Shown here in pieces: positions 1-9,786 of a DNA stretch of 64,000 nucleotides (its first letter is position 1; every line of letters starts with the position of its first letter). Location of the stretch: positions 248,001-312,000 of the forward strand of contig MCGE01000021.1 in assembly GCA_002105175.1 (NCBI GenBank), written 5' to 3'. Source of the DNA: Absidia repens. Lineage: Eukaryota; Mucoromycota; Mucoromycetes; Mucorales; Cunninghamellaceae. A program made the translations under genes and the position numbers. Under the pieces are notes generated by a model. It ran no database searches. It was not told where the DNA came from and saw only the letters and a program-made list of their open reading frames with translations.

Positions 1-639
1 CAAGAAGCAAGTGATCTGACAAATCAAGTGGAAAAACTTCAGGTGGAATTGAAACTTTTGAAAGAGGTAAAATGGAAATCAAAGAATGAATGATCCCTTC
101 ACAATCATTAAAAACAACTTGTTTATAGATGGAAGAAATGGCAAGTAAATCAGAGAAACGGATGGAAGTATGTGAAGTATGTGGGGCATTACTGGTAACG
201 CATGATACAACAGAAAAACCTACCGCTCATTTTGATGGCAAGCAACATCTTGGGTATATGAAAATCAGAGAAGCGTTGGACAACCGCCAGGTAAATAATA
301 AACTTGCCAGAAAAAAAAAAAAAAAACAAAGAAAAAAAAAAAAGACTCATCACCTTATTCTTTTCTTATTGTGCTTAGCCCTATCGATCCAATAGTCATC
401 GTCGTAGTGGTGGCGGAGACCGTGATTATGGTCGAGGACGCCATGACTATCACCATCGTCGTGACTACAACAGAGACAGGCACCATCATCGTTCCCGGCG
501 CGACGACAACCAACATCATCGTCGACATCGTGACCGCAGTGGCAATGAGGATGATTGGAATAGTGAAATGGAACGATATGATCGTGGCCGACGTCAACAA
601 CAACGTAGATCTCGCTCTCGCTCTCCTCGACGTTGGTAA
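1..639 (+). CDS. LUC7-like U1 snRNP protein, C-terminal part (5' end outside window)
   Basis: Three exons can be read: 1-66, 129-290 and 379-639, all joined in phase 0, with introns 67-128 and 291-378 (GTAAAA/TAG and GTAAAT/TAG). Exon 1 encodes the end of a coiled-coil (LTNQVEKLQVELKLLKE). Exon 2 carries the second zinc finger of the LUC7 family: Cys-x2-Cys (CEVCGALL) followed by His...His in FDGKQHLGYMKIR. Exon 3 is a basic Arg/His/Ser-rich tail ending RSRSRSPRRW, the RS-like C-terminus of LUC7L proteins. The family belongs to the U1 snRNP and influences 5' splice-site choice in the nucleus. The N-terminal half with the first zinc finger lies upstream of base 1. The family call is secure; the paralogue is not. 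Confidence 0.9.
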
Positions 640-950
640 CTGCTAAAAAAAAAAAAAAAAAAAAAAAAAAAATAGTCGAAAAAAAAAATCAGGGTTTGCT
701 TTACTTTACTCTCTCTCTCTCTTTGGGTTGCGATGATGTAGAATAGCTTTCGTAGTTTATAGTCACATTGTTTTTTTTTTTAATGGAAAATAAAGAAAGG
801 ATGATGATTTTTATTTTGTCTGATGTCTTAGAAAAAAAAAATAAAAGGGGAATGATTTTTTTTAGGGGGTGTGTGTGCTATGGGTACGTTGGGAAAAGGC
901 TGGATATGATTGGCTCCTGGAATCTCATTGATGAAAAAGTGATACGATAG
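640..950. other. Intergenic, homopolymer-rich 3' flank
   Basis: Holds A runs right after the LUC7 stop (about 644-671 and 679-687), a short CT repeat (710-722) and T/A runs. A 60-codon reading frame at 768-950 shows no recognisable protein features. I see no gene here. Confidence 0.5.
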
Positions 951-1247
951 GATCCGGGAAAGAGGGAGGGTGACTACGGACCGACAGCGGGGGCGGACTT
1001 GAATCAGGGCCGAATGAAATTCTCATTGTTATGTCATTTTAAGGAGACATCCGGCCCTTGGAGGGCCTGTGATTGGTTGGGCCGGGGTATCAAATGCTTG
1101 TTTTAGATCTCATTCGTTCTTGTACTTTTTTCTGGTGATTTTTTTTTGGATTCGGAAATACATAAAAAAAAAACCTTTTGCTTTTTTTAACCTTTTGCTT
1201 TTTTTTTCAACTATTCTTCTTTCTTACTTTTATTTATTTTTATTACT

Positions 1248-1299
<52 letters not shown>

Positions 1300-1321
1300 T
1301 ACTAAGCGAACAGAATCCACC
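951..1321 (+). promoter_or_regulatory. Probable promoter and 5' UTR of the PCL-type cyclin gene
   Basis: This stretch is GC-richer than its surroundings (about 951-1085). It contains an inverted CCAAT motif, GATTGGTTGG, near 1071-1080, then pyrimidine-rich DNA and a long CA repeat directly before the start codon context CCACCATGA. Promoter function is inferred from position and the CCAAT motif only. Confidence 0.4.
1252..1300. repeat. (CA)n microsatellite in the 5' leader of the cyclin gene
   Basis: About 18 uninterrupted CA units, then an imperfect ATATACACAT end, sitting 22-70 nt upstream of the cyclin ATG. It would lie in the mRNA leader if transcription starts upstream of it, so length variation could affect expression. 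That effect is speculation. Confidence 0.85.
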
Positions 1322-2209
1322 ATGAACTATAAACATAATCAACAGAAAACAGCAACAAATTCCTGCTCCACCCCTGATACCCTGGCTGACCGCTTAGCAT
1401 ATGTGGAAGCGCTCGTCGATATGAATGCCCTGGTTCTGGAAGCCATCTGGCCATCGACTTGTTCGTCCAGCAACATTGTACCGCTACGCAGTTTTATTCA
1501 TCAAGTGCTCAAACGATCACGCACCACTTACTCGACGTTGCAAACGGCGTTTTTTTACCTTTTCCGTGCCAGACCGGCGATCCTCCGTCAGCTCCATGCC
1601 CAACAGCACCCTCAGCTTGCGTTTATCCAATGTGGACGGCGGATGTTTTTGGCCAGTTTGATGGTCGCCTCGAAATTTGTGCAAGACAAGACCTATCGCA
1701 ATGCGGCGTGGGCTAACATGGCGGGCTTGGATGTACAAGAAATCAATATGGCCGAACGAGTGTTTTTGGAACTGTTAGGGTACCGGCTCTATGTGGCACA
1801 GGCGACCTTTGATCAATGGCATTCCCTATTACATACCCATGTTTACGCAAAATCAATGACCTCCGTACCAACACAACAACAACAACTGTTCCCCTCATCG
1901 ACGACGACAACGACGACAACAACAACGACAAAGAAGAGGCCACTTGCATCATCCTCCTTATCTCCACCTGCCACTCCACCTGCTCTGTCCCCAGCGTCCT
2001 TAGCTTCCTCTTCTACATGCTCGTCACCGAACGTAGCGTCGCCCGCACCTCGCGTACCATCATCCTCATCCATCCTCCATCCTCCTGCTGGCGAGAAAAC
2101 TAGAAATAGCAACAACAAACGATCTCTGGCTCATTTACTCAACTCACCGGTACCAACATCACAAGAAGAACCAGTACGAAAAAGGACATGTCTCGCCTCC
2201 AGTTCTTAG
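1322..2209 (+). CDS. PCL/Pas1-type (PHO80-like) cyclin
   Basis: Intronless frame of 295 codons. I start at 1322 because it has a good context (CCACCATG) and the upstream in-frame codons only translate a CA repeat. Residues about 18-165 form a cyclin box of the Pho85-cyclin class: FIHQVLKRSRTTYSTLQTAFFYL, then CGRRMFLASLMVASKFVQD, then WANMAGLDVQEINMAERVFLELLGY are typical of Pcl1/2/5 and S. pombe Pas1. Such cyclins bind a Pho85/CDK5-type kinase in G1/S or nutrient control. The last ~120 residues are low complexity (Gln run, Thr run, Ser/Pro rich) with a basic KKRP/RKR ending, probably disordered and phosphorylated. Which PCL subtype it is cannot be told from sequence alone. Confidence 0.85.
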   Translation: MNYKHNQQKTATNSCSTPDTLADRLAYVEALVDMNALVLEAIWPSTCSSSNIVPLRSFIHQVLKRSRTTYSTLQTAFFYLFRARPAILRQLHAQQHPQLAFIQCGRRMFLASLMVASKFVQDKTYRNAAWANMAGLDVQEINMAERVFLELLGYRLYVAQATFDQWHSLLHTHVYAKSMTSVPTQQQQLFPSSTTTTTTTTTTKKRPLASSSLSPPATPPALSPASLASSSTCSSPNVASPAPRVPSSSSILHPPAGEKTRNSNNKRSLAHLLNSPVPTSQEEPVRKRTCLASSS

Positions 2210-2579
2210 CATCCTTTTTCTTTTTCCTGTCTCTCCTTATTAGTTTATATCACCTATTCCCTCTCCCCATCCCTTAGCCCCCCTCACATTCATACACAAT
2301 TAGTATATAGTTGTTTTATTACACACACATATATATAATATATCTTAATAATCAAATAAAAATCCATATACCAACCAACCCAATCATTTTATTATTATTA
2401 TTATTATTATTATTTTGTCTCATGATTTTTTCTATTTAATTAAATTTTTTTTTGTTTTGTTTTTTTTTTTTTTTTCATCATGCCATTTTGTGTTAGTTTT
2501 TTTTTTTTTTTTGTTGCATGCGAAGCAACGGGATTGGTGCATTCAAACCCCGCCTGTCAAATTATCCCTATCTTTTTTT
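2210..2579. other. 3' region of the cyclin gene, low complexity
   Basis: Contains an (ATT)n run at about 2389-2414 and T runs near 2460 and 2500. Two overlapping small reading frames are T-tract artefacts. The 3' ends of the cyclin gene (+) and the inhibitor gene (-) converge here. Confidence 0.5.
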
Positions 2580-3138
2580 TTAGTTTTGTTTGGTGGGATT
2601 GTCAGGTGGTACCACGCCAATATCCAGAAATTGACGCAAGGGTCGTGTCCTGCAATGAAATAGGCACACGTTGGGAAACGTCACGGTGGATGGATAGGGT
2701 TCTGAATGATTGGGTAATTGAATGGTAATCGACACCGTCACCGGATCGTATTGATCGGTACACACACAGTCCTCAGGAGGCATTGGGTTGGTGCCAGTCA
2801 GAATACTAATGAATTCATCACACGCCTCGCGTGGATGGGGGTGCGTGCCGCCCGCTGTCTTATTGCCACACCTCAGTTGCTTTGTATCTGTTTTATCATG
2901 ATAGGTTTCGGTGATATCAAACACTTTTTTTTTTTCAAAAGAGTGAGTTTGTGCACGAGGTTATGGAAGACAAAGAAGAAAAAAAAAGTTTACCTATTTC
3001 AGGGGGGTGTGGTTCTCCAGGAGCAATTTTATCCATGTTGAGAAGCAGCGACTCGAGTGTCGTCGTAGGCGCACTTGAACTCATCAGTAGCATCAGTAGC
3101 ATACTCACACATACAGTTGATTTGAAAAACACCATCAT
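2580..3138 (-). CDS. Secreted subtilisin-inhibitor-like (SSI family) protease inhibitor
   Basis: Two exons: 3138-2994 and 2923-2580, joined G|TG (Val49) across intron 2993-2924, giving 162 residues. Residues 1-23 are a hydrophobic signal peptide. The mature part has the SSI layout: LRCG...GTHPHPREAC (Cys67, Cys83), then CVCTDQYDPV (Cys101, Cys103), then FPNVC (Cys135). In Streptomyces SSI the two disulfides link Cys35-50 and Cys71-101; here these correspond to Cys67-83 and Cys103-135. Cys101 and Cys139 are extra and could form a third bridge. The residue matching the reactive-site P1 (Met73 in SSI) is Asp105, which is unusual, and the protein has a C-terminal tail beyond the usual end. Predicted to be secreted and to inhibit serine proteases; the target is unknown. 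SSI is typically actinobacterial, so transfer is possible. Confidence 0.78.
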
Positions 3139-3196
3139 CTTAAAGAAAGAAAGTAAAAATACGATGGGTGAGAGGTGTTTGTAGGGGGGGGGGCTT

Positions 3197-3202
3197 TTTA
3201 TA
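3197..3202 (-). promoter_or_regulatory. TATA box of the SSI-like gene
   Basis: TATAAAAAGCCC on the minus strand, about 60 nt upstream of the start codon at 3138, a normal distance. A G run (plus strand 3183-3193) lies between it and the gene. Confidence 0.55.
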
Positions 3203-3280
3203 CAAGAATCATCGGCTTTTATGCCGGTGGAGAGAGAAGTTTTTTTTTCCAATCATGCTACTGTATGTACAAAGTCGCTT

Positions 3281-3312
<32 letters not shown>

Positions 3313-3699
3313 GGAACATGATGAGGTGTGCCGTGTTCATTCACCGAAGACGTCAATGCGCTTGCTCAGCGTTTTTGGCTCACATCGCACGTCACACGTC
3401 ACTACCCCCTTCCCCTCTTTATCGATCGATGGATGATGGTTATTCTTTCTGAACAAAAGAAATATAATTCGTAAAGGCAGTGAATGGTCATGAAAAAAAA
3501 AAAAAAAAAAAAGTTGAGAAATGTCACTGACCAGGTTGTTTTTTCAATATAAAAAAAAAAGTCGCTGAGAACTACAGTGTGTGCAAACGTCGTGTCATAC
3601 CCAGTTTTCCTAATTTTTCAGATACACACTAACACCCAGAGACACGCACACGCCAGTCTGTTTTTTTTTTTTCTGCTACACAAAATATATCGTCATTCC
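3203..3699. other. Intergenic, no gene seen
   Basis: Long A/T runs at about 3280-3312, 3493-3512 and 3661-3672, and GATCGATCGATGG near 3421-3433. Short reading frames here look random. Confidence 0.5.
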
Positions 3700-4055
3700 A
3701 CAAGACAATGAAACGAATGAGAAAAACGAACGATTAAAAAAAAAGAAAAAGGCATATTTTATTCAGAAATAAGTATAAACTATGACAATTAATACGAAGC
3801 TAAGCTACTAAAGGGGTACCATAAGCCATCTCTAAGATGGAGGCTAATCTAATGTAGATCCTGAATCCAAAATAAAAGTATTATGTTTACAATGCATTTT
3901 TCCAAATGCCTCTAATGCGAGTTCTAAGCATTAATTCCTTTTCGCCAATACCACAATGAAGGTTTTTTCAGTAATGTTGCACTGGAAAAAAAAGGAAGAG
4001 AAAATAGAAAATTCATGTGGGTCGGAGTGCAAATGGGACGCGCGATTTCGCCTTC
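3700..4055 (+). repeat. Dispersed repeat family A, copy 1
   Basis: Opens with AGACAATGAAACGAATGAG, then CATATTTTATTCAG, ACTATGACAATTAATACGAAG, CTAAGCTA, GGAGGCTAATCTAATG and a TGCATTTTTCCAAATGCC block, then an A-rich stretch and a GGGTCGGAGTGCAAATGGG end. The same ordered blocks recur across the window. Divergent: the GGGTTTCCCC core is damaged here. The family is unknown to me; it has no coding capacity. Confidence 0.75.
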
Positions 4056-4670
4056 CCCACCCCCTGATTCTACTTTCGTTATCATGTCATTCAAAAAAAA
4101 AAAAAAAAATGAATACCATGCTCAAAGCGCACATTGGCTGGTAGAGAACCGAACGACACATTCAATTGGCGAAATTTGGTAACCCCTAGTGAACTCTACA
4201 AGTGTCTCTCTCTCTTCACTTTTTTTTTTTTTTTAGTAGTTGTAGTTGTTGTTATTGAAATAGCAGTAGTTATGCCTTTGGATTTTACGATATGTCTTTT
4301 ACGGCATTACCTCTGCGTCAATTCAATACCAAAAAATATGCGTCAATATTCTTTTTGAATTCCTGACAAGTAATTGTGGAAGCACACTATAACGCTAACA
4401 TATATAATACATATTCTATATTATATAACTATGGCATATTAAAGTGACATCCTCTTGCCAAAGAATGCGTCATTTAAAAAAAAAAAAAAAAAAAGCACAT
4501 GCAAGGGATGTTCAAACCTTCTCCTTGAAATTACAATAAAAGTCGTATGACAAAAATAGGAACTCGTGTACTCTAATTTCATGATAAATCAATAAAAAAT
4601 GTCTTAAGCATAGCTTTAATTCATATTAATATAGCCAATAAGGAGGAGAAAGAAAAAAAAACGGTCGGAT
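4056..4670. other. Intergenic, no gene seen
   Basis: AT-rich, with homopolymers near 4094, 4220 and 4475. A 74-codon frame at 4134-4358 has no recognisable features. Confidence 0.5.
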
Positions 4671-5081
4671 TTATTTCTGCTTCGAGACGCAAATGGGAGA
4701 AGTATAGGTTTTGCAAGGGGTGTGATCGGAGGAGCTGATGGATTGTAGACTATCTACCAAACCTGCAGAGCATGGCGATTGGACTTCAAGAATATCAGGT
4801 GTAGTTGTTGCAAGATTTCGTTGGAAAACATATGCTGTATTTTTGATTTTCGCGTGGTGGCAATTGGCAGAGGCTAGTTTGAATTGTGACGTTGCGCCAT
4901 CCTTTTCTGTCCTGGCATTGATAGTGTAACTGCATTTCTTACTATTATCAATGGTTCCTTTGCCTATGGGGCATATGGTAACAACCATTGCCGGATCGCC
5001 TTCGGCGTAGACGGCAGAAACAACGTCGACGCATGTCATAACAGTAACGGCAAGCATAGCGAATAGAACACGTACTATCAT
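4671..5081 (-). CDS. Small secreted Cys-rich protein, unknown function
   Basis: Single-exon frame of 136 residues. The first ~23 residues form a signal peptide (MIVRVLFAMLAVTVMTCVDVV...). The mature part has six cysteines (in TICPIG, KKCSY, ANCHH, SPCSAG, TPCKT, PICVS), an even number consistent with three disulfides, and ends in KQK. There is no transmembrane segment after the signal. I do not recognise the family. Size, secretion signal and cysteine content would suit an extracellular protein or effector-like protein, but function is not assigned. Confidence 0.65.
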   Translation of the reverse strand: MIVRVLFAMLAVTVMTCVDVVSAVYAEGDPAMVVTICPIGKGTIDNSKKCSYTINARTEKDGATSQFKLASANCHHAKIKNTAYVFQRNLATTTPDILEVQSPCSAGLVDSLQSISSSDHTPCKTYTSPICVSKQK

Positions 5082-5170
5082 CTTTAGATATATATATATA
5101 TAAGTTGAAGAACTGGGAAAAGATACACAGGTTTGGAGAGATTATCTCACATTCCTTTCCACACACCCTT

Positions 5171-5176
5171 TTTATA
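5171..5176 (-). promoter_or_regulatory. TATA box of the small secreted protein gene
   Basis: GATATAAAAAG on the minus strand about 90 nt upstream of the ATG at 5081. A (TA)n tract at about 5086-5102 lies in the presumed leader. Confidence 0.5.
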
Positions 5177-5520
5177 TCTCTGACCTTCAAAAAAAAAATT
5201 AAGGGAGACATGCTTGTTGTGGCGATTATTTGCAGGTGAGTGCAATAAAAACTTGGTCCTTGACAGATGCAGGCCTACTTTGCCTCCTCCGTCCTTTTCC
5301 TCTGTGGAAAATCACTTACACTATCAAGGGGGGGGGAGGGGATCTACATGCCGCTTTTATTTAGTACAAAACAACCTTTTTTTTTCTAGCACTAATAACT
5401 CCTTTATATTAGTGGAGCGTCATCAATCACTGTTACTAATCCTTGTTCGTTATAACTGTGAAAGCAAATATCTCTACAAAACATAATATGTATGTGTATC
5501 ACAAATAATAAACGGGCGAG

Positions 5521-5535
5521 AGCTCCGCTGGAGCT
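5521..5535. repeat. Short perfect hairpin AGCTCC-GCT-GGAGCT
   Basis: Six-base perfect inverted repeat with a three-base loop. A closely related hairpin in opposite orientation (GCTCC-AGC-GGAGC) occurs at 60150-60162, in both cases within repeat-rich intergenic DNA. May be an end or internal mark of a mobile sequence. Confidence 0.5.
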
Positions 5536-5734
5536 TTAGAAACGCCAGCATTCAGGTGGGGGGGGGAGTGAGTCATCATAGCAAGTGGGCTTGAAAGAAG
5601 GTGACGGCGACTGATAGCATTTTGACACAGTAGCTACAGCATTAGATTCCGCTTACTATTTAACGGGCCAAAGACGAATTACTTAAAACAGTACATATAT
5701 TTATTTGAAAAAATGTAAAATATGGTCAACGCTA

Positions 5735-6330
5735 AACTAAAGGGGATAAAGCTAACACGAAATTTATTGTAACCATGACAGGGTCTAACAGAGGATTTAG
5801 AAGAATAATGAGCTCTATTCTAAAGCAATGATAGCAAATATGTATATGTTGTACAAGATATGTGAGGCAATAAAAAAAAGGCTCTGATAAAAGAGGATCT
5901 AGCAGAAGAAATGAGAGAGAGATCCTTTTATCACATCATGAAAAAGGGATCTCTGCAATAAGACTAATGGGACATTCTTTTAGTAAAACAAACAAACATA
6001 TTTCAATGAAGTACGCAAAAATAGACATATTTTATTCAAATTTGGATAGGAGCAATTAACAAGCTAACAATGAACTAAGCTAATGAAGACATCTAATGCT
6101 GGTTGCATTGTAATATTGTACTGCACATCCTAGGATCAAAATGAAAGAGTTTCCCCATGCATGATGTAATCCCTGATCTGAAAACCCTTCTAAACAAGAT
6201 CCGATACTAATTTAAGTTCAAAGATTTTGAATGGTGAAGTAAAAAAAAAGAAAAAAAAAAAAAAAGAGTCGAGGAGAAAATAAATCCAGACAACAGATCA
6301 TGTGGACGGAGTGCGAATATTCCGGCACCC
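5735..6330 (+). repeat. Dispersed repeat family A, copy 2 (variant with extended 5' part)
   Basis: The core at about 6020-6225 has GACATATTTTATTCAA, AACTAAGCTAATGAAG, then ATGAAAGAGTTTCCCCATGC and the A/G-rich stretch ending ACGGAGTGCGAATATTCC. The upstream part (GTCAACGCTAAACTAAAGG, GGTCTA..., AGAAATGAG, ATGGGACATT) matches the copy at 61.1-61.5 kb in the same order, so these two belong to one subfamily. No coding potential. Confidence 0.7.
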
Positions 6331-6541
6331 ATTCATTTTTTACCAGACTCAAAGAAAAAAAAAAGCATCATGACGAACGTTTATTGGTAAGCTATAATAA
6401 TAAAGAGAATAAAACTAAAGCAGAAAAATGTGGGGGGGTATATTCATAAGGGGAGTGAGGCTAATGGTATGGAACATAAGGAAGAGCAATCAGGTCAGAT
6501 AAAATGAAGGGTAGAGGAATGAGATAATTGGAATATAAAAA

Positions 6542-8941
6542 CTAAACATGATTTTCATCTTCACCGTCCACTTGAATCGCATACGAGATAGAGGCACCGA
6601 CATCTGTACTTCCTTTCGTTCGGCGTCGCTTGGTGGGGGTATACAACACGTTAGGGGACACATACGGATTGGTTGGAGGGAGCAAATTGTTAAACCAAAT
6701 AAATCGATGTATACTAAAAACCTGTTTATTGCATAATAAAAGATTAAATACAAAATAAGAATATAGTAAAATAAAGAGAGGGGAGGAGACAAAAAGTACT
6801 TACCGTTATATTGAGAACGATTTAGAGTATGAATAAAATAAGAATATAGGGTGAAGAAAAAAAGGAAAGAGAGATAAAAAATATAAAATGTCAAAATATA
6901 AATAAAGTCTAAAATCTAAAATGGGAGTCGGAGTAAAAAGAGAGAAATCAAAAGAGGACCGTTATCACAATACAAATCAACGGACACCAAATTCGCCAAA
7001 ACTGATTGGCTGTCTATCTTGGCAATGGCGGGGCAGCAGGATATCTTTCATGGCACAGTGGTGGTTCTTCCAAACATACAGAGCATCCAAGGTATCAATA
7101 AAGTCCGGAATATTGGCAACATAAGTGGGCAATTCCAAGTTGGCGAACGTTCGAGCTACAAATACATCTTTATATTGCGAGACGGAGAACATATAGCCTG
7201 CAGAGCCTATATAAAACAAAAAGCTAATCAATTCCCCTTCTTCATCGTTACCACTATTCTTCATATGAGAACTATACCTATCCAATCCATCGCCAGCGTG
7301 GAGAGTCTAGGGGTCAATTCTGTAGCAACTGGGTAGGATAACCATTTGGACAATAGCGCCTTATTCATGCGAATGCTTGATATGGATATACACATAATTA
7401 GTATGATATGGTACGAATTTTTTTTTTTCTTCACAGCAGATATCATTATATTTACCTCTTTTCTAATCCAATTCCCGATTTTTTCAATAAGGGCAGTCAA
7501 AGATTCATTTATTTGTAGAGTATACTTCAAAGCGGCGTGCGCACTTTCAGCCTCTTTGCGTGCTTCGTGTGTCCTATAATGCTTTTTGGCGGCACACCCA
7601 AGGACCGCCCCATTTTTCTTTCACTTGCAGAAGTCTGGAAATGGAAATTGTCCTTGATTAGTATAAAATAAGTACAATACAGTCCCTCTTTATTATGGTA
7701 ACCTACCCTTCTGTTTTTGGCCTGCTGCTTCATCAGAGACACACACCCCTACATGCTTCCTTTTTCCATTCGCTGGTACTGAGTGCTCTAGGTTTTCCGA
7801 CTGGATAATCAGGTCAATCCGGCGTCCATTCATCATAAACTTGGTATCAAACGTCTTGGCGTTCGCTTTGCAAATTTGTTTGGAGGTTCTGCTCATCGTT
7901 TCACCACTAAAATACGAAAATATAGTATATAAATATTATATATATTAGCTGCACAGTAAGTACCGTTGCTTTTTTTTTTTTTTTTTTTTTTTTTTCTCAC
8001 TTACTCTTTAAAATCCAGGTAAGCATATAAATGTAGCAATAAAATAAAATAAAGTGTGACATTGATGTGAATCAGGCACAATGCAAGTGAAATAAAAGTG
8101 TCTTCCACAATGATGTCCAAAACTTGGGTTACCTTGCGATAAAAAGTCAGCTCACTTCGAGATTGAGGAGGAGATCCAGTGTCCCTGCAGCACCACCGCC
8201 ATCACATTCAGGATTTGGAACAATTGCTGGTCTTGTTGATTAGATTCATACAGTTCGAGTTTCAACTACCCCGAACAGAAGGCAGAGGAAAAGTCACAAC
8301 CACCAAAAGCACCAAAATGCAGAAACTTGTCGAAACGGTATCCAGAACGAGGTAACACCATGTCTTCAGGGTCGTCTTGGTAAAAAAAGGACTTGACCAA
8401 CGACATATGCTTGATCTTCTGAGTACTACCTTGATCCTTGCAGATGGCTTGATTGAGCAGTGTCTTCTTGATCACGCCGTTACTGTCTTTCCCCAACTAG
8501 AAAATGAAAACATCGGAGTTCGCGTTAATTTCTGGAATCCTTTTTTTTTTCTTTCTTTTTTATAAACATACTTCAATCATTCTATCAAAAATCTGTCTTG
8601 AGTCGGTGCTTATTCCTGGCGCTGAGTCCAAAGTTGATCGTTGTTGATATATTTGCAAAAGAGAGACCTTGTCTGGGGGCTCATGCAGTCGATTACATGG
8701 GATGTGGCGAGCCTGAAAAAAAAATCAGATTTTTTAGAATGTAATTGTATGGCATTTCTCGTCTTCCTTTTTTTTCCCTTACTTTAAAGCAACCATATCA
8801 GTATCAGAATCCAACTTGCCTTTCAGAATGAGTGAAGCAGCCATCTTGTCCAGATAGTGCGCAAGACTGATAGGTTGATAAGAGTTGACAACGGATTGAA
8901 GATGAGCGTAGTCAGCCATACAAAGATCATTGGAGAGCTAG

Positions 8942-8976
<35 letters not shown>

Positions 8977-9786
8977 CGGTGAGTAACAAAGTAATGACTG
9001 TTATGTATATATCCACTTACAGCTTTTAATGACATATCATAGACTTTGTGACGAAATTCAGCATGATTCATGGGAGGCAAAGGTGTGGTGGTTTCAGTGT
9101 CATTGAATAATCGTTGCCAAGATGGCTCCTATTGCTGGTTTGTCGCGTAACCGCAGTCAAAAAAAGACAAAGAAAATGAGTAAGTGCCTCCTGACCAATG
9201 GTATCAAAAAATAAACAAAACTTACAGTAGCAGAGACATCACTTGCAGAGACTGAAGGCACTGAAGCCTGCTTTTGTTTTCTACTTCAAGTATCAAAAAC
9301 AGTTCAAATGGTTTTCTTAGTTCTCAGTTGAGCATGAAGATAGAAAATACTGACAATACCTGTTGTTGATAAAGATAGCCTTGGATGGATTGAAGTTCTG
9401 CTGGCCATAGCTTGAAATTGACATATGATAGGTGCTGGTGGATGGTCCTAGACTTGTTTCTTGGTCCTTCGTACTCTTCTGAGCATATACTTCTTTCACC
9501 CGAATAACAATACCCTATAATAGTTCAAGAAAAAAGACATTTTCAGGTCAACAGTGTTTTTATCAGTATTTTTACTGTTTACCTTCCATTTCTTGAGCCA
9601 ACGCTTTGCATGGGCTTTGGTTGCCTCATTCACTGCAGCAGAAGTAGATATATCTTTCAAGCCACCGTAAAGATGATTTTGAACTTGATCCAATGATGAG
9701 TGTGGATTCTTGTCAAGAGCATAGTCGATGATCAGTGAAATGTCCCACTTTTCGGCTTCATTTTTCAAAAGATATTCGAAAAGCAT
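6542..9786 (-). pseudogene. Decayed multi-exon gene of unrecognised family, nuclear-type C-terminus
   Basis: At least ten exons can be followed on the minus strand. Clear ones are 9786-9583, 9514-9360, 9283-9226, 9128-9021, 8937-8783 and 8712 onward, all phase-compatible with GT/AG borders; the last exon ends at 6542 in TPTKRRRTKGS...EDENHV, with an NLS-like TKRRR. Well-preserved peptides include HAEFRHKVYDMSLKA, LATSHVIDCMSPQTRSLFC, KSFFYQDDPEDMVLPRSGYR, GRRIDLIIQSENLE and LPTYVANIPDFIDTLDALY. Phase-correct reading hits in-frame TAA (8612-8610) and TGA (8579-8577), a stop at about 8266, a one-base shift near 8155 and another in an A run near 7597. I therefore call it a pseudogene; homopolymer assembly errors could explain the shifts but not the stops. 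I do not recognise the family. Confidence 0.6.

Noticed and set aside
1178..1321. N-terminal extension of the cyclin frame with His-Thr repeats
   Set aside because: It only translates the CA microsatellite and T-rich leader; the ATG at 1322 has a better context and starts a normal protein.
6490..6894. 134-codon minus-strand frame with many aromatic residues
   Set aside because: A different frame over the last exon of the decayed gene gives the sensible TPTKRRRTK...ENHV end; the long frame runs through T-rich intron.
8570..8712. Reading exon 6 of the decayed gene as ARHIPCNRLHEPPDK..., which is open
   Set aside because: The donor phase of the previous exon (AA|G) requires the other frame, LATSHVIDCM..., which also matches exon joining downstream but contains stops.
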